From the NCBI GenBank assembly GCA_965140365.1, contig OZ223196.1: a stretch of DNA of 64,000 bases. One strand, given 5' to 3'. The DNA comes from Hydrogenovibrio sp965140365 (lineage in GTDB: Bacteria; Pseudomonadota; Gammaproteobacteria; Thiomicrospirales; Thiomicrospiraceae). Position 1 is the first letter of the stretch. Every line of letters begins with the position of its first letter. Below are positions 57,226-64,000 of this stretch, one piece after another. The translations under genes were made by a program, and so were the position numbers. Under the pieces are notes generated by a model. That model was not told the DNA's origin. It did no database searches and worked only from the letters and a program-made list of their open reading frames with translations.

Positions 57226-57446
57226 CTATGCGCTATGTACATTTTGACATCTGATTTTTTTAAAAGATGTTCCTGACAAGAACCCTGGTGCAACAATCCT
57301 AAACATTCGCAATATAAAAATATCCTTTACCAACCCCCCAAAAAGCAGTCGGATGATTTTTAATGTAGGATACAGTAATATAGGTTAAAAAATTGTCCGC
57401 AGAAATATTCAAATCCTGTTGAAAGCAACTCAAGGAAACATACCCT

Positions 57447-58250
57447 GTGTGGTCAGATAAGGAATCAGAAAAAGACTATCTTAATTTTGGAGAAGTATCT
57501 CAACTAGCTGTCGACATATTAAACTCCAAAGACATGCTGCCAGTTTCTATAGGAATATTTGGTAACTGGGGAGCTGGAAAGTCTTCTCTTTTGAAATTAA
57601 TTGAGCATGATCTTGAAGAAAGCTCTGAAGATTTCATCGTTATTAAGTTTGACGCTTGGTTGTATCAAGGGTATGACGATTCTCGAGCAGCATTGCTAGA
57701 AGTTATTGCTTCTTCGCTTATAGAAGAGACTAAAGAAAACGAAAACTTATTTAAAAAAACCAAAAAACTTCTTTCAAGAGTAGATGGAATTCGAGCCCTT
57801 GGATTGTTAATGGAAGGTGGAGCCTTACTTACAGGAACCCCAACAGGAGGGGTCATTTCTAGAGCTACTAACGCATTGAGTGGGTTAACAGATGGGGTTC
57901 AAGGTCAGGCAGAAATTGATTCAGCTACCGGTACAGCTCAAGATGCTGTAGAACATGCGCAAGGTCTACTTAAAGAGTCTAAAGAAGTAAAAAGTCCGCC
58001 TCAGCAAATTGACGCTTTTAGAGAAGAATACAGTGTAATTCTGGAAGAGTTAGACAAACCTTTAGTTGTAGTTATTGATAACCTTGATCGTTGCTTGCCA
58101 CAAAATGCTATCCATACACTTGAAGCAATCCGGCTGTTTTTGTTTCTTACAAATACCGCTTTTATTATTGCTGCTGATGAAGAAATGATCCGTTCGGCAG
58201 TCTCTAATTATTTTGAGGGGCATCAGAACGACATCAAATTGATTATTTAG
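57447..58250 (+). CDS. qatA: QatA-type KAP P-loop ATPase, N-terminal fragment
   Basis: 267 residues starting at GTG 57447 with AAGGAAA upstream. It carries the KAP-family Walker A GIFGNWGAGKSSLLKLIE (about residues 37-54) and Walker B VVVIDNLDRCLP (about 208-219), with DAWLYQGYDDSRAALLEVI between them. The frame stops at 58250 after GHQNDIKLII. Switching to the -1 frame near 58238 continues as IDYLDKLIQMPIRVP, the conserved KAP sequence. So this is the first half of one ATPase of about 590 residues, split by a frameshift. QatA is the ATPase of the Qat antiphage system (QueC-associated ATPase and TatD); the other three components follow. Confidence 0.88.
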   Translation: MWSDKESEKDYLNFGEVSQLAVDILNSKDMLPVSIGIFGNWGAGKSSLLKLIEHDLEESSEDFIVIKFDAWLYQGYDDSRAALLEVIASSLIEETKENENLFKKTKKLLSRVDGIRALGLLMEGGALLTGTPTGGVISRATNALSGLTDGVQGQAEIDSATGTAQDAVEHAQGLLKESKEVKSPPQQIDAFREEYSVILEELDKPLVVVIDNLDRCLPQNAIHTLEAIRLFLFLTNTAFIIAADEEMIRSAVSNYFEGHQNDIKLII

Positions 58251-58264
58251 ACAAGTTAATTCAA

Positions 58265-59224
58265 ATGCCTATCCGTGTTCCGAAAACAGGGGTTCGCGAA
58301 ATTCGTTCATACCTATTCATGCTTTATGCCATTGAATCTGATCTAACTACGCCTAAACTTAATGCTCTCAGAAAGGGTCTAGAACAGTCCTTACAACAAT
58401 CTTGGATGAATGAACCAATTTCTCGTCAAGATGCACTGGCGTTAATTGAAGAAGATAATGATGATCTTGCAGAAGCTTTTTCTAGAGCTGATCGTATAGC
58501 TCCAATACTGGCTAATTCCCCCATCATCCAGGGAAACCCTCGTATTGTTAAAAGATTATTAAACGTAGTAAAAATGCGTTCCCAAATCGCTCAGCGGCGT
58601 TCTATGCCATTAGACGAAGCAATTATCACTAAACTGGTAATTTTTGAGCGTTGTGTAGGGGTAGAGGCGATTGGAGATTTCTATCGCTTAATTGATAGTG
58701 ATCAAGCCTCATCGGTACTTAAAGAAATGGAAGAAAATGCATCTGAAATTCCTGAAAGTGCACCTGAATCTTGGTCAAAAGATTTAACGACAAAAGCTTT
58801 TATACTCGATTGGGTTCAACTTGAACCTAAACTAAGCGAAACGGACTTAAGACCAGCAATATACCTTTCACGTGAAACCATGCCCATCGGTGCATATATA
58901 GCGGGCCTATCTCCTACAGCTCAAGAAGCACTTAATGTACTTGTCGGTATAAATAGTTTCAGCTCTCCCGCTGCACAAGGTTGCTTGATTTCATTGCATT
59001 TAGAAGAAATGGTTCCTGTTATGGAAGGCGTAATTAATCATTTACGCCAAGTCCATGATTGGGGTGGCCCTCCTAGAGGATTTCATGGTGCATGTTTATT
59101 AGCGCGCCATTCCCCGGAAGCATCAAATGCTTTAAAAGTATTTCTGAGCGGACTTTCATTTGAAAAACGCCCTGCATGGATGCAGCTAATTTTAAGAGAT
59201 GAAGACTGGTTTAAGGAGGACTAA
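58265..59224 (+). CDS. qatA: QatA-type KAP ATPase, C-terminal fragment
   Basis: 319 residues from the first ATG in frame, but the coherent reading begins at 58241 (DYLDKLIQ). It contains the KAP sensor region RVPKTGVREIRSYLFMLY, an arginine-rich segment ILANSPIIQGNPRIVKRLLN, and an ELPxLSETDLRPAIYLSRE-like part (here EPKLSETDLRPAIYLSRE) known from the lid of KAP ATPases. No Shine-Dalgarno precedes ATG 58265, so independent translation is doubtful. Either the gene is a recent pseudogene, the base is a sequencing error, or a ribosomal shift rejoins the halves. The stop abuts qatB. Confidence 0.85.
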   Translation: MPIRVPKTGVREIRSYLFMLYAIESDLTTPKLNALRKGLEQSLQQSWMNEPISRQDALALIEEDNDDLAEAFSRADRIAPILANSPIIQGNPRIVKRLLNVVKMRSQIAQRRSMPLDEAIITKLVIFERCVGVEAIGDFYRLIDSDQASSVLKEMEENASEIPESAPESWSKDLTTKAFILDWVQLEPKLSETDLRPAIYLSRETMPIGAYIAGLSPTAQEALNVLVGINSFSSPAAQGCLISLHLEEMVPVMEGVINHLRQVHDWGGPPRGFHGACLLARHSPEASNALKVFLSGLSFEKRPAWMQLILRDEDWFKED

Positions 59225-59980
59225 ATGGGAACGTCACAATCAAGCAATGGTCCTGGTGGAAATTCACCTCTTGTACCGCCATGGGCCGATGATCAACCCC
59301 AACAGCCTGTACCACCCGCACAGAATAGAAGGTTTGCCCCATTTCGAGAAGCTATAGGGAAGTCTGTTCAAGGCGGTGGGGGTCAAAGACAACAATTACA
59401 AAAAGCACTTGGGCATTATGCTCGAAAAGCTACTGGCGGCAGTACCGTAGCGGCAAGGAGAATGGGAAGTGTAACTCAGGCCGGTGGAGCTTTATTTAAC
59501 TTATTAAGCGGAACACCTACAGGTACTGGTCAAACCATTAATCTCCAGAATTTAGCTGGCCTTCCATGTGACCAAGCGATAGCGTCTATTGTTGATTCAT
59601 TGGGAACAGATGACGGGGATTCGGAAAAAATCCGCGCAGCTATGAACCATGCTCTTGTTGAAGCATTAAATGGTGTAGTTGATTTTGATCCAAATAATAT
59701 TACTGATGATGTACTTGTAACTACCATGCTTGAATATCTAGCGGAAAGTATATTTTTGCAAATTGTTCATGATGCTGGAAAGGCATGGAATAAAGCAGAC
59801 ACCCAAACTCAAGCCCTGCAAGCTGAAATAAGTCTAAAAGCGCTAATAAAAGCGGTTGTTGACAAGAACATGGCACCGAAACTGGCAGGAAATATCCGTT
59901 CTTTTTCTAAAGAGCAGATAGTTCAAATCGAGCGAGAATCCATTATTGAATCATGGAAAGAGTGGGAGGATTATCAATAA
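59225..59980 (+). CDS. qatB: QatB-like protein of the Qat defence system
   Basis: 251 residues beginning directly after the qatA stop (GGAGGACTAA ATG). A glycine/proline/glutamine-rich, disordered N-terminus (GPGGNSPLVPPWADDQPQQP) is followed by a globular part with MGSVTQAGGALFNLLSGTPTG and helical sections near the C-terminus (LEYLAESIFLQIVHD, EISLKALIKAVVDK). This layout is that of QatB, whose biochemical role is unknown. It is identified by family pattern and position between qatA and qatC. Confidence 0.82.
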   Translation: MGTSQSSNGPGGNSPLVPPWADDQPQQPVPPAQNRRFAPFREAIGKSVQGGGGQRQQLQKALGHYARKATGGSTVAARRMGSVTQAGGALFNLLSGTPTGTGQTINLQNLAGLPCDQAIASIVDSLGTDDGDSEKIRAAMNHALVEALNGVVDFDPNNITDDVLVTTMLEYLAESIFLQIVHDAGKAWNKADTQTQALQAEISLKALIKAVVDKNMAPKLAGNIRSFSKEQIVQIERESIIESWKEWEDYQ

Positions 59981-61278
59981 TGAAATTAGTATTCCATCAC
60001 GAACAGCAACAGCTCCCAGTGGCAAGTGACGATGTTATTCCCGTCTTGTTGTACGGGAGAAGCGATGGTTCCCGTCATGACATTTCACATATTGGTAACC
60101 CTCTCATTGACAAAATTAAACGATTAGGCGTTTCTGTCTCAAGCCAAGCAATGGATTTTCTGACAATAGCATTAGCCGTAACAGCTGCTGATACGTTCGT
60201 CCAAAGAGAAAAAGAGGCCGCAGATGGATGGTCAAGAAATCTTATATTGGAGTTGCCACTTCATGATCCAAACCGTTGGATTCCTCTAAAGAAAAAATTA
60301 GAAGAGGCCTTACATTTTCTTAGTGGAGATATTTGGACATTTGACTTCAAGCAAGGAGGTTATAAACCTCCTCACCCATACGGAAGAAGATACAAAAAAA
60401 TAAATCTGAGAGGGCTTGATTGTGTAAGTCTCTTTTCTGGAGGGCTTGATTCAGCAATTGGTGCAATTGATCATATTGAAGACTCTAGATGCCCTTTATT
60501 AATTAGCCACGGCTATACTTTTGACAAGGGAAAACAGGATGTTGTTGCTAATAAATTAAGAGGAAATTTTGGAAGGCTTCAACTAAATGCAGCTCCATAC
60601 TTTGCACTTGGTAAAAATGAAATAACAATGAGGACTCGCAGCCTGAATTTCATTGCATTTGCTGTTATAGGAGCCAGTGCATTACAGCAAATTTCACAAC
60701 TGACAATTATAGACTTATATATTCCTGAAAATGGGTTTATTTCTTTAAATGCACCACTAACTCATCGTCGAGTAGGATCATTAAGTACACGAACGACACA
60801 TCCACATTTTGTTAAAGAGATTCAAACACTGTTTGATTCTGTAGGCATTCCTTGCAAGATAATAAACCCATATCAATTTAAAACAAAAGGACAAATGGTT
60901 TTAGAGTGTCAGAATCAAGCATTACTTAATGCAATAGTAGATGACACGGTTTCATGTAGTCACTGGAAAAGAGAGAAGCAACAATGTGGTGTGTGTGTTC
61001 CTTGCTCTATTCGTAGGGCTGCATTGTTAGAAGGTGGTATTACAGATAATGTAAATTACGCCTTTAATGACATAACAAGTGTTTTAAATGAAGAAGACCG
61101 CAGAGATGATTTAATGGCTCTTTCTATATCTGTTGGGCAAAAAGGAACAAGGAATATTGGATCTTGGATTTCAGACAGTGGCCCATTGGATACTAATCAA
61201 TTTCCAGAATATAAAAAAATATTTATAGATGGTTTAGATGAAATAGAAAAATACCTGATACTTAAAGGTTTATTGTGA
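59980..61278 (+). CDS. qatC: QatC-like QueC-family protein of the Qat defence system
   Basis: 432 residues. A central QueC-type PP-loop, VSLFSGGLDSAIGAIDHI (SGGLDS), binds ATP. A C-terminal zinc-type cluster QQCGVCVPCSIRRAAL (CxxCxxC) matches QueC enzymes. The N-terminal 140 residues and the length (QueC is about 230) mark the defence-associated branch. QueC makes 7-cyano-7-deazaguanine; in QatC the product or target is thought to be a protein or nucleotide modification and is not settled. ATG 59980 overlaps the qatB stop by one base (TAATG). Confidence 0.87.
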   Translation: MKLVFHHEQQQLPVASDDVIPVLLYGRSDGSRHDISHIGNPLIDKIKRLGVSVSSQAMDFLTIALAVTAADTFVQREKEAADGWSRNLILELPLHDPNRWIPLKKKLEEALHFLSGDIWTFDFKQGGYKPPHPYGRRYKKINLRGLDCVSLFSGGLDSAIGAIDHIEDSRCPLLISHGYTFDKGKQDVVANKLRGNFGRLQLNAAPYFALGKNEITMRTRSLNFIAFAVIGASALQQISQLTIIDLYIPENGFISLNAPLTHRRVGSLSTRTTHPHFVKEIQTLFDSVGIPCKIINPYQFKTKGQMVLECQNQALLNAIVDDTVSCSHWKREKQQCGVCVPCSIRRAALLEGGITDNVNYAFNDITSVLNEEDRRDDLMALSISVGQKGTRNIGSWISDSGPLDTNQFPEYKKIFIDGLDEIEKYLILKGLL

Positions 61279-62018
61279 TAATTGATATGCATTGTCATTT
61301 GGATTTGTACCCAGATCCTGCTGACATTATAAAGAAGTGCAGTGAATATGAAGCATACGTGCTCTCGGTAACAACTACACCCAAAGCCTGGGAAGGCACA
61401 AATAAGCTTGCTCAAGGGTATGAGAGAATAAAAACGGCTTTAGGCCTTCACCCACACCTTGCGCACCAAAGATCTAATGAAATAGAGCTATTTGATGCAC
61501 TTCTTCCAAAAACAAAATATATTGGGGAAATAGGCCTTGATGCAGGCAAAAATTTCAAAGAAACTTGGGATATCCAACTAAAAGTTTTTCGCCATATACT
61601 TAATAGCGTCAATAATGCCGGGGGCAGAATTATGTCAATTCATAGTACTGCTAGTGCGTCAGCAGTAATTGATGAACTTTCAGGTATAGATGGAATTCCA
61701 GTATTTCATTGGTTCAATGGATCACTAACACAATTGAAAAGGGCCATCAGCCGAGATTATTGGTTTTCTGTAGGGCCAGCTATGTTAAAAAGTAAATCAG
61801 GTAAGAACCTTGTGTCTATGATGCCTAAAGATAGAGTCCTGACGGAATCTGATGGCCCATTTGCGAAATACAATAATGCCTCGCTATATCCTTGGAATTA
61901 TGAAATTACGATACGTGAATTAGCTTCGGTATGGCAAATGCCACATCATGAAGTAGATGAGCAGGTTAAACGAAACTTTAAAGAACTAATCGCTTGTAAC
62001 AATGCAATTTTCGACTAA
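61275..62018 (+). CDS. qatD: QatD-like TatD-family nuclease of the Qat defence system
   Basis: 247 residues from GTG 61275, overlapping the qatC stop. The TatD metal-binding set is in order: IDMHCHLDLYP (HxH), ALGLHPHLA, YIGEIGLDAGK (Glu), IMSIHSTAS (His), VFHWFNG (His), and VLTESDGPF (Asp). TatD proteins are metal-dependent DNases or exonucleases, and QatD is the predicted nuclease effector. Last gene of the island; the stop is 172 bp before the right repeat. The gap 62019-62190 is AT-rich and has no gene. Confidence 0.88.
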   Translation: MIIDMHCHLDLYPDPADIIKKCSEYEAYVLSVTTTPKAWEGTNKLAQGYERIKTALGLHPHLAHQRSNEIELFDALLPKTKYIGEIGLDAGKNFKETWDIQLKVFRHILNSVNNAGGRIMSIHSTASASAVIDELSGIDGIPVFHWFNGSLTQLKRAISRDYWFSVGPAMLKSKSGKNLVSMMPKDRVLTESDGPFAKYNNASLYPWNYEITIRELASVWQMPHHEVDEQVKRNFKELIACNNAIFD

Positions 62019-62190
62019 ACATTTAAGCCTCTTGGCCAGAATATCTTAAGGCTTACGGCGCCATTGCATCTTATGACACCATTCCTAAATAGAAACGCCC
62101 TACTTCATAGTAACAATATGTAGTAACATTAGATATAGACAGGATGAGCTACACTTTCAAAAACGGTGTAAGTCGTTGATTTAAATATCA

Positions 62191-62240
62191 AGAAAATGGT
62201 GCCTCCTCTGTGACTTGAACACAGGACCTACCGATTATGA
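62191..62240. repeat. Right attachment repeat (attR) within the tRNA gene
   Basis: Perfect 50-base copy of 56771-56820. Bases 62198-62240 are the 3' part of the tRNA gene up to the anticodon loop. Seven further bases lie beyond CCA. The boundary at the anticodon loop is a usual crossover region of tyrosine integrases. Confidence 0.93.
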
Positions 62241-62274
62241 GTCGGGTGCTCTAACCAACTGAGCTAAGGAGGCG
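62198..62274 (-). tRNA. tRNA with CAT anticodon (elongator Met or Ile2)
   Basis: 77 nt with encoded CCA. The minus strand begins GCCTCCTTAGCTCAGTTGG, has the anticodon loop CTCATAA (CAT) and ends AGGAGGC-A-CCA, so the acceptor stem pairs fully. It has no initiator features. CAT could be elongator Met, or Ile2 read after lysidine modification; the ACTCATAATCGG/TAGGTC pattern slightly favours Ile2, but this is unproven. It hosts the Qat island at its 3' end. Confidence 0.93.
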
Positions 62275-62474
62275 AATTGACGTACTGGTACGTGCAAATT
62301 CTGAAATCCTCATCAAAAAAGATGATGGATATAGACGTTGAGAAGGACGATATTATAAAGAAAACGACAGGGTTTTCATCATGTTTTTTGGCTGAAACCC
62401 AAATCGCGACCGTAAAACCGGTTAAAAGTAGGCATAAAACCACCTTGTTGTGGCAATACGCTTTTTATCAAACA

Positions 62475-63842
62475 TTATGACGTCAAACCAGGATCGATTT
62501 CAGAATAAACAGTGACTTGATTGCGTCCACGGTTTTTTGAGACATAAAGCGCTTTATCCGCTTGAGCCAGTAGTGAGTCAATATGGGTATTTTCTCGATG
62601 CTTTTCCACCACCCCTAAACTCGCGGTAAACTGAACGGTAAAGTGGTCGTGTTTTAACTCGATCTGACTGATCCGCTGACGAAGGGTTTGCGCCATGATC
62701 AAAGCCTCCCCTTCATCGGTATTGGGTAAAAGCACCGCAAACTCTTCCCCGCCTAAACGGCCGACAAGGTCTGTAGGTCGGAGAAGGTTTTTCAGTGTTC
62801 CGGCGAACCTTTGCAGTGCCTTGTCTCCCAAAGCGTGACCATAGGTGTCGTTGAGTTTTTTAAAATTATCAATATCGAGCATAATTAAGCTCAACGGGCG
62901 TTGCAGACGGATAGCCTCGTTCAGCTTCTGTTGCCCCACATCAAAAAAAGCACGGCGGTTACTGAGTTGTGTAAGCGGGTCGCTGTAAGCCAGTTTCTCC
63001 GCGCTTTCTTTCGCTTGCTCTAAGTCCAGAGTACGGGCTTTGACCTTTTCATCCAACTCCTGGTTAAGCTTTAACAACTCGTTTTGGTGGCCATCCAATC
63101 GTTGAATCATTTGGTTATAACTGTCTTTTAAAATGAGCAGTTCGTTTTTATCTGTCCACGGAATTTCCAGGTCAATCGGTTTCGGGGATTGGGTATTTTG
63201 CTGCTGAATTTTGAGGGTAAATTCCTGTAACGGGCGCCCTAAATATTTTCTGATGAAGAAATAAATAATGAACCAAAGCGCGAAGGTTTTGATTAAGGAG
63301 TTAATCAGAATCAAAAAGAAGCCATATTTGACTCGTTCAAACACCAGATGATCATTGGAATAAAGCGTCACTTTCCCTAAGGGAATATCTTCTTCAAACG
63401 CCGGACCTTGATAATAAATGGGGAACTGATAATCAAAAAGCGACTTGGCGCCCAAGCCGAAAAGTTGTTGCTCTGTGGGATGCCCCATTGAGTCAAAATA
63501 AGAAACTTGATTTTGCTCGTTGAACACGGTGCCAATCTGCATATCCATCTTGTGATCGAGCGATTCGATTTTAACCCCAACCACGATGGGAAGGTTGTAC
63601 ATGCCCTGTAAAATCGAGCGCAACAGTTCTTGATTGTACGTCCAAACCGAATCGGAAATCCCCTTACCAAAGGTCGCCGGCAAGGTTTGAATTTCTTCAT
63701 AAAACTCTTTTTTGGTGTTTTCGTATTCTTTGTAAAGCTGAATCACCGTGACCACAACCGCCACCAAAAAATAAAACCCGAAGATGACGGTCAACAAGTG
63801 AAGCGCAATGGATTGGCGATAACGGTTCAGTAAGCCACGCAT
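62475..63842 (-). CDS. Membrane-bound diguanylate cyclase (GGDEF)
   Basis: 455 residues. The first membrane helix (LLTVIFGFYFLVAVVVTVIQL), a periplasmic sensor region (about 45-175) and the second membrane helix (FFLILINSLIKTFALWFIIYFFI) are followed by a HAMP-like linker and coiled coil (LNQELDEKVKARTLDLEQA). A full GGDEF domain (LGGEEFAVLLP, about residues 370-380) carries RxxD-free flanks, so product inhibition may be weak. It makes cyclic di-GMP. It lies 15 bp downstream of a periplasmic binding-protein gene on the same strand, so the two probably form a sensory operon. The 200-bp gap to the tRNA (62275-62474) holds no supported gene. Confidence 0.92.
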   Translation of the reverse strand: MRGLLNRYRQSIALHLLTVIFGFYFLVAVVVTVIQLYKEYENTKKEFYEEIQTLPATFGKGISDSVWTYNQELLRSILQGMYNLPIVVGVKIESLDHKMDMQIGTVFNEQNQVSYFDSMGHPTEQQLFGLGAKSLFDYQFPIYYQGPAFEEDIPLGKVTLYSNDHLVFERVKYGFFLILINSLIKTFALWFIIYFFIRKYLGRPLQEFTLKIQQQNTQSPKPIDLEIPWTDKNELLILKDSYNQMIQRLDGHQNELLKLNQELDEKVKARTLDLEQAKESAEKLAYSDPLTQLSNRRAFFDVGQQKLNEAIRLQRPLSLIMLDIDNFKKLNDTYGHALGDKALQRFAGTLKNLLRPTDLVGRLGGEEFAVLLPNTDEGEALIMAQTLRQRISQIELKHDHFTVQFTASLGVVEKHRENTHIDSLLAQADKALYVSKNRGRNQVTVYSEIDPGLTS

Positions 63843-63857
63843 TTAAGTCATCATACT

Positions 63858-64000
63858 TTATTGTGCTTGCCAATCTTGAATGCCGTAACGCTCCAGCAAT
63901 TCCTGTAAACGACCGCTTTTTCGCATTTTGAGGGTTTCTTCCGAGAGAATTTTGGCATACTCCGCAGACTTGGGGTTTTTAGGCGAGAAACTGCTGTAAA
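63858..64000 (-). CDS. C-terminal end of a periplasmic solute-binding-type protein (runs off the window)
   Basis: The minus strand carries an open frame ending with RLQELLERYGIQDWQAQ and a TAA at 63858-63860. Upstream are FSPKNPKSAEYAKILSEE and TLKMRKSG. The lysine-rich alternation and the terminal amphipathic helix resemble the end of a family-3-type extracellular solute-binding protein. Only about 47 residues are visible, so the substrate cannot be named. It is upstream of the diguanylate cyclase and likely supplies its input signal. Confidence 0.5.
   Translation of the reverse strand, partial: YSSFSPKNPKSAEYAKILSEETLKMRKSGRLQELLERYGIQDWQAQ

Larger units (their letters stand above)
56771..62240. 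mobile_element. tRNA-integrated defence island of about 5.4 kb carrying Qat, no integrase seen
   Basis: Bounded by 50-bp perfect direct repeats, the right one inside an intact CAT-anticodon tRNA gene. The interior is visibly AT-richer than the flanking chromosome, with different codon use (AGA/TTA-rich), and carries four cargo genes of a Qat system. No tyrosine or serine recombinase, excisionase or transposase could be found. The 626 bp from 56821 to 57446 hold only an inverted repeat, a 20-codon frame and AT-rich repeats. The element would therefore depend on an integrase supplied in trans, or has lost its own. Confidence 0.88.

Noticed and set aside
59980..61278. Queuosine biosynthesis QueC
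   Set aside because: The protein is nearly twice the QueC length, no queD/queE/queF is near, and the partners are a KAP ATPase and TatD, so QatC fits better.
62277..62480. A 67-codon plus-strand frame between the tRNA and the diguanylate cyclase gene
   Set aside because: It covers the upstream region of the tRNA gene, has no recognisable similarity and no Shine-Dalgarno sequence.

Overview
The window is about 64 kb of chromosome from a gammaproteobacterium with roughly 50% GC. Gene content and order (lptF/pepA/holC, uvrB/aspC, nudE/yrfG, one 16S-Ile-Ala-23S-5S rRNA operon, a four-gene sucrose operon) fit an aquatic Thiomicrospira/Hydrogenovibrio/Methylophaga-type organism. This placement rests on recognised gene content only; no 16S comparison could be run.

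Layout. 1-8.95 kb: housekeeping genes (lptF partial, pepA, holC, an M14 metallopeptidase, an L,D-transpeptidase/TPR pair, uvrB, an aminotransferase). 9-16 kb: nudE with an apparent homopolymer frameshift, a yrfG-like nucleotidase, tpm, a thioredoxin-like protein, a spermidine-synthase-like protein, a PAS protein, uup, and a receiver-like protein. 16.2-17.5 kb: a lone class Ia nrdB. 17.6-23.6 kb: a compact six-gene operon matching the bioinformatically defined but functionally unknown GAK system (ATP-grasp enzyme, amphi-Trp protein, HprK-related kinase B), with a fused helical/APH-like kinase and two phosphatases. 23.6-28.3 kb: ECF sigma/anti-sigma pair, a YihY/BrkB membrane protein, and a GGDEF-EAL protein. 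28.3-36.9 kb, minus strand: a copper locus with a bufferin/HvfA-type RiPP cluster (a five-EGKCG precursor with a twin-arginine leader, plus DUF692 and DUF2063 proteins) directly downstream of a CusCBA-type efflux system and a Cys/His-rich exported protein. 37-41.5 kb: small protein, yajL-like, ctpA, ArsR regulator, SprA-like protein, HDOD protein. 41.6-47.6 kb: the rRNA operon on the minus strand. 47.7-50.5 kb: a DnaA-box cluster and three exported proteins, including a Tat-exported histone-deacetylase-family hydrolase. 50.5-56.6 kb: sucrose-phosphate synthase, sucrose phosphatase, fructokinase, amylosucrase.

56.77-62.24 kb is an AT-rich genomic island of about 5.4 kb. It is bounded by a perfect 50-bp direct repeat, one copy of which forms the 3' half of an intact CAT-anticodon tRNA gene. 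Its cargo is a QatABCD-type antiphage system (KAP ATPase, QatB, QueC-like protein, TatD nuclease), and no integrase gene is visible inside. The ATPase gene is interrupted by a -1 frameshift. The window ends with a membrane diguanylate cyclase and the end of a periplasmic binding protein.

A palindromic 10-mer, CCAGGCCTGG, occurs 16 times in the window (about 0.06 expected by chance), in all three reading frames and in three intergenic gaps. It is absent from the Qat island and the rRNA operon, and behaves like a genome-wide signal motif.
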